Of a stretch of DNA of 15,063 nucleotides, positions 13,379-15,063 are shown piece by piece (positions within the stretch are counted from its first letter, which is position 1; every line of letters starts with the position of its first letter). Source of the DNA: Lachnospiraceae bacterium (GTDB lineage: Bacteria > Bacillota > Clostridia > Lachnospirales > Lachnospiraceae); the NCBI GenBank assembly GCA_900766925.1, contig CAAFXG010000233.1:1-15063 (forward strand), in the 5' to 3' direction. Below the pieces are notes generated by a model that was given only the letters and a program-made list of their open reading frames with translations, was not told the origin of the DNA and did not search any database. The position numbers were made by a program, and so were the translations under genes.

Positions 13379-14071
13379 TCACAATTCATATATTTCATCC
13401 GATTGGATTGAAATACTAATTTCAAGATTACCATTTCTGCATCTTAAATCATCAATAAATGCCTTCTCAGTTTGCGGACTGCGAAGAGTAATATCATAAG
13501 TAAGACGGTTTAAGCTGCCAAGATTAGTTGTTTTCACTCTAATCAGGTGATGCCCCGACGTATACTTTGCAAACAGCTCGTCAAAAACTCCTGTATAGTC
13601 CAAATCCTCGGGTACGGTAATATTAAGCGTTTTATTTACTTCAGAGTGCTTTATTTCACCAAAACGTGTCGCTGAATAAAGAAAATTTACAGCACTCATA
13701 ATAATTGCAAATAAAACAGCTAATACGGGATAACCCATTCCGCATGCAAGACCTAAAGCCATTGCCAAAAAAATTGCACCAATTTCTTTCGCCGTTCCCT
13801 GTGCAGAGCGAAAACGCACCAACGAAAAGGTTCCCGCGACTGCAATTCCGGCACCAAGGTTTCCGCTTACCATCATAATTACAACACAAACAATTGCCGG
13901 CATAGTAGCTAGTGTAACCGCAAAGCTTTTTGTGTAACGGGTTTTATAAGTATATACAACTGTTATCAGGAAGCCTAATACAAGTGCCGTTACAATACAT
14001 ATACCGAAATTTTGTATTGAAATTGTTCCTGTCTCCTGACTGTATAAATTTTGAAATAATGAATTTCCCAT
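13379..14071 (-). CDS. DUF4956 membrane protein
   Basis: This is a 230-residue protein with a hydrophobic N-terminal half of about four or five membrane segments (roughly 22-41, 50-68, 71-82, 95-112, 114-135). The conserved motif AGTFSLVRFRSAQGTAKEI (79-97) places a positively charged cluster next to the membrane. A soluble C-terminal domain (about 145-230) has beta-alpha-beta character, ending ISIQSDEIYEL. GGAGA precedes the ATG. It starts 29 bases after the VTC-like gene and is followed after 68 bases by the beta-helix lipoprotein, with a weak hairpin (13364-13378) just past its stop. DUF4956 proteins recur next to VTC-domain proteins; no biochemical role is established. By analogy with the yeast VTC complex it might form or guide a membrane path for a polymer (speculation). 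Confidence 0.87.
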   Translation of the reverse strand: MGNSLFQNLYSQETGTISIQNFGICIVTALVLGFLITVVYTYKTRYTKSFAVTLATMPAIVCVVIMMVSGNLGAGIAVAGTFSLVRFRSAQGTAKEIGAIFLAMALGLACGMGYPVLAVLFAIIMSAVNFLYSATRFGEIKHSEVNKTLNITVPEDLDYTGVFDELFAKYTSGHHLIRVKTTNLGSLNRLTYDITLRSPQTEKAFIDDLRCRNGNLEISISIQSDEIYEL

Positions 14072-14100
14072 TTTCTATCTCCACTTTCCGTTAAATTTTT

Positions 14101-14847
14101 TTATAAGTTGCATACATATTTTTCACAGACATCATTTACAATATCCTGATTAAGCTTCTTACTGCAAAATGTCATGTACGCCATACCATATTTTGAAAAG
14201 GACGTCTTTCGTATTCTTTCCTCGGACAGAATATCAACCAGCCAAAGTGGCATTGCACCTGCTGTTTTTATCTCCATAAGTGACATGCCTTCTTCCAGCA
14301 ATGGATTTCCTCCCGGTTTTTCCGTCAGAAGCATCCTGTCTCTTCGCCATCTGATATTGTCATCAAAGGTAATCCTAAGATTTTTATCCTCCTCTGAAAA
14401 ATATGCTATCCTGTCATAGCATAAATACACTGCCGGTTTTAAATCAATGTAAAAATTTTTGAAATAATCGAGCTCCCTTGCAATCTGGCTGTCCTCGGAC
14501 ATACCAATAGCATTACCAAGATAGCGAACCGCCTCATCATGGGGCATTGAGATTCTTCTTTTGTAAACTATACCTTTATATTTCTTTTTAAGCTCAATAT
14601 AGGTCTTATCCGTACCATTTACCTGTCCATAGCTTCTGTGCCTTAGCTTTTCTTTATATACAGGCTTATCCAGAGATTTTCGTATCAATCTGTAATCAGG
14701 GGTATCATAATATACATTGCAAATTGTACTGACTCCGTATTCATCGGGAATCATTCTGCCACTGAATTCATTTTCCAGAATACATCTTATCCTGTTATTA
14801 ACAAGATACTTTATTTCAAATCTTTGAAATGTATTTCCCGCCACCAT
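14101..14847 (-). CDS. VTC-domain polyphosphate polymerase-like protein
   Basis: With the ATG at 14845-14847 (GGAGG five bases upstream; an adjacent ATG and GTG are alternatives) the protein has 248 residues. It fits the single-domain bacterial VTC family of triphosphate tunnel enzymes. Tunnel-type residues appear as alternating charges on strands: RFEIKYLV (9-16), KEKLRHRSYG (65-74), YIELKKKYKGIVYKRR (83-98), LRITFDDNIRWRR (157-169), MEIKTAG (191-197) and SFSKYGMAY (216-224). Glu192/Lys194 and the Lys/Arg pairs are the expected metal and phosphate ligands. No SPX or membrane domain is present, unlike yeast Vtc4, so membrane attachment would come from the DUF4956 partner encoded next. Yeast Vtc4 makes polyphosphate from ATP; activity here is inferred from family only. 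It is first in the apparent operon. Confidence 0.87.
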   Translation of the reverse strand: MVAGNTFQRFEIKYLVNNRIRCILENEFSGRMIPDEYGVSTICNVYYDTPDYRLIRKSLDKPVYKEKLRHRSYGQVNGTDKTYIELKKKYKGIVYKRRISMPHDEAVRYLGNAIGMSEDSQIARELDYFKNFYIDLKPAVYLCYDRIAYFSEEDKNLRITFDDNIRWRRDRMLLTEKPGGNPLLEEGMSLMEIKTAGAMPLWLVDILSEERIRKTSFSKYGMAYMTFCSKKLNQDIVNDVCEKYVCNL

Positions 14848-14870
14848 CATCACCTCCGCTTCTTTATCCA

Positions 14871-14876
14871 ATTATA
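14871..14876 (-). promoter_or_regulatory. Possible -10 box for the VTC-DUF4956-lipoprotein operon
   Basis: A perfect TATAAT on the minus strand lies 23 bases before the chosen start codon, giving a short leader with the ribosome site. No recognisable -35 or extended -10 accompanies it, so it may need an activator or be coincidental. Confidence 0.35.
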
Positions 14877-14901
14877 AGGATGAACCTTAAACGAAGCTTA
14901 G

Positions 14902-15063
14902 AGCATAAAAAAGTAGCTGTCGCATTAGCGATAAACAGGGTTAGCCCGTTATAAACCATATGCGTGTACTGTTTGAATTACTTAGTTATGCTATGGAGAA
15001 GAGACTTAAAAATCATGGAAGCCTTTGCTGAACATGATTTTTGATTTAAAAGGCTCTTCGTAA
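14902..15063. other. Non-coding region with nested inverted repeats, possible structured RNA or element end
   Basis: No gene is seen in this stretch. AGCATAA (14902-14908) pairs with TTATGCT (14986-14992), and just inside AAGTA (14911-14915) pairs with TACTT (14979-14983). Enclosed are hairpins TCGC-ATTA-GCGA (14920-14931) and AAC(A)GGG-TTAG-CCCGTT (14934-14950). A second unit has GAAGAG/CTCTTC, AAAAATCATG/CATGATTTTT (15009-15018 with 15034-15043) and an interleaved GCCTTT/AAAGGC (15021-15026 with 15050-15055), a pseudoknot-like order. The strand cannot be decided. I do not recognise a riboswitch class. Confidence 0.35.

Noticed and set aside
14902..15063. Known riboswitch such as c-di-GMP, glycine or tetrahydrofolate class
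   Set aside because: Short resemblances (for example GGAGAAGAG) were noted, but the conserved cores of these classes could not be aligned on either strand.

Overview
This window comes from an AT-rich, low-GC Gram-positive chromosome, most likely a gut-type clostridium of the family Lachnospiraceae. That is inferred from strong AGGAGG-type ribosome sites, the gene order, and the families present (FtsEX with a coiled-coil M23 peptidase, UgpC/MsmK ATPase, YitT, DUF4956, Cthe_2159-like lipoprotein). Nearly all genes lie on the minus strand. The exception is one short-chain dehydrogenase at 10878-11591.

Left edge (1-1009): the 5' part of a tyrosine-recombinase integrase and a small excisionase-like HTH gene, both on the minus strand, then about 600 bases with no convincing gene but several short direct repeats. 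This lies against the 3' end of guaA, a known integration hotspot, so it is probably the end of an integrated element.

Central block (1010-7816): a tightly packed minus-strand run read in the order CdaR/PucR-type regulator, ftsE, ftsX, secreted coiled-coil M23 peptidase, S41 C-terminal processing peptidase, guaA, closed by a strong terminator. Gaps are +22, -11, +12, about +12 to +18 and +44 bases, so one operon is likely. The logic is FtsEX (ATP-driven, inner membrane) controlling an extracellular peptidoglycan hydrolase, with a lipoprotein protease beside it that could turn the hydrolase over. A metabolite-type regulator heads the unit.

Middle (7862-10825): a UgpC/MsmK-type sugar ABC ATPase with its own terminator, a YitT-family membrane protein whose start codon lies inside a terminator-like hairpin, and a membrane-anchored LytR_C-domain protein. 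The LytR_C gene and the plus-strand SDR gene diverge from closely packed promoters.

Right (11601-14847): a three-gene minus-strand cassette of a VTC-type polyphosphate polymerase-like protein, a DUF4956 membrane protein and a large lipoprotein with a Cthe_2159/DUF4353-type beta-helix. This co-occurring set has no settled bacterial function and is the best candidate for an under-described system here. Beyond it (14877-15063) is non-coding sequence rich in nested inverted repeats, suggestive of a structured RNA or an element end.
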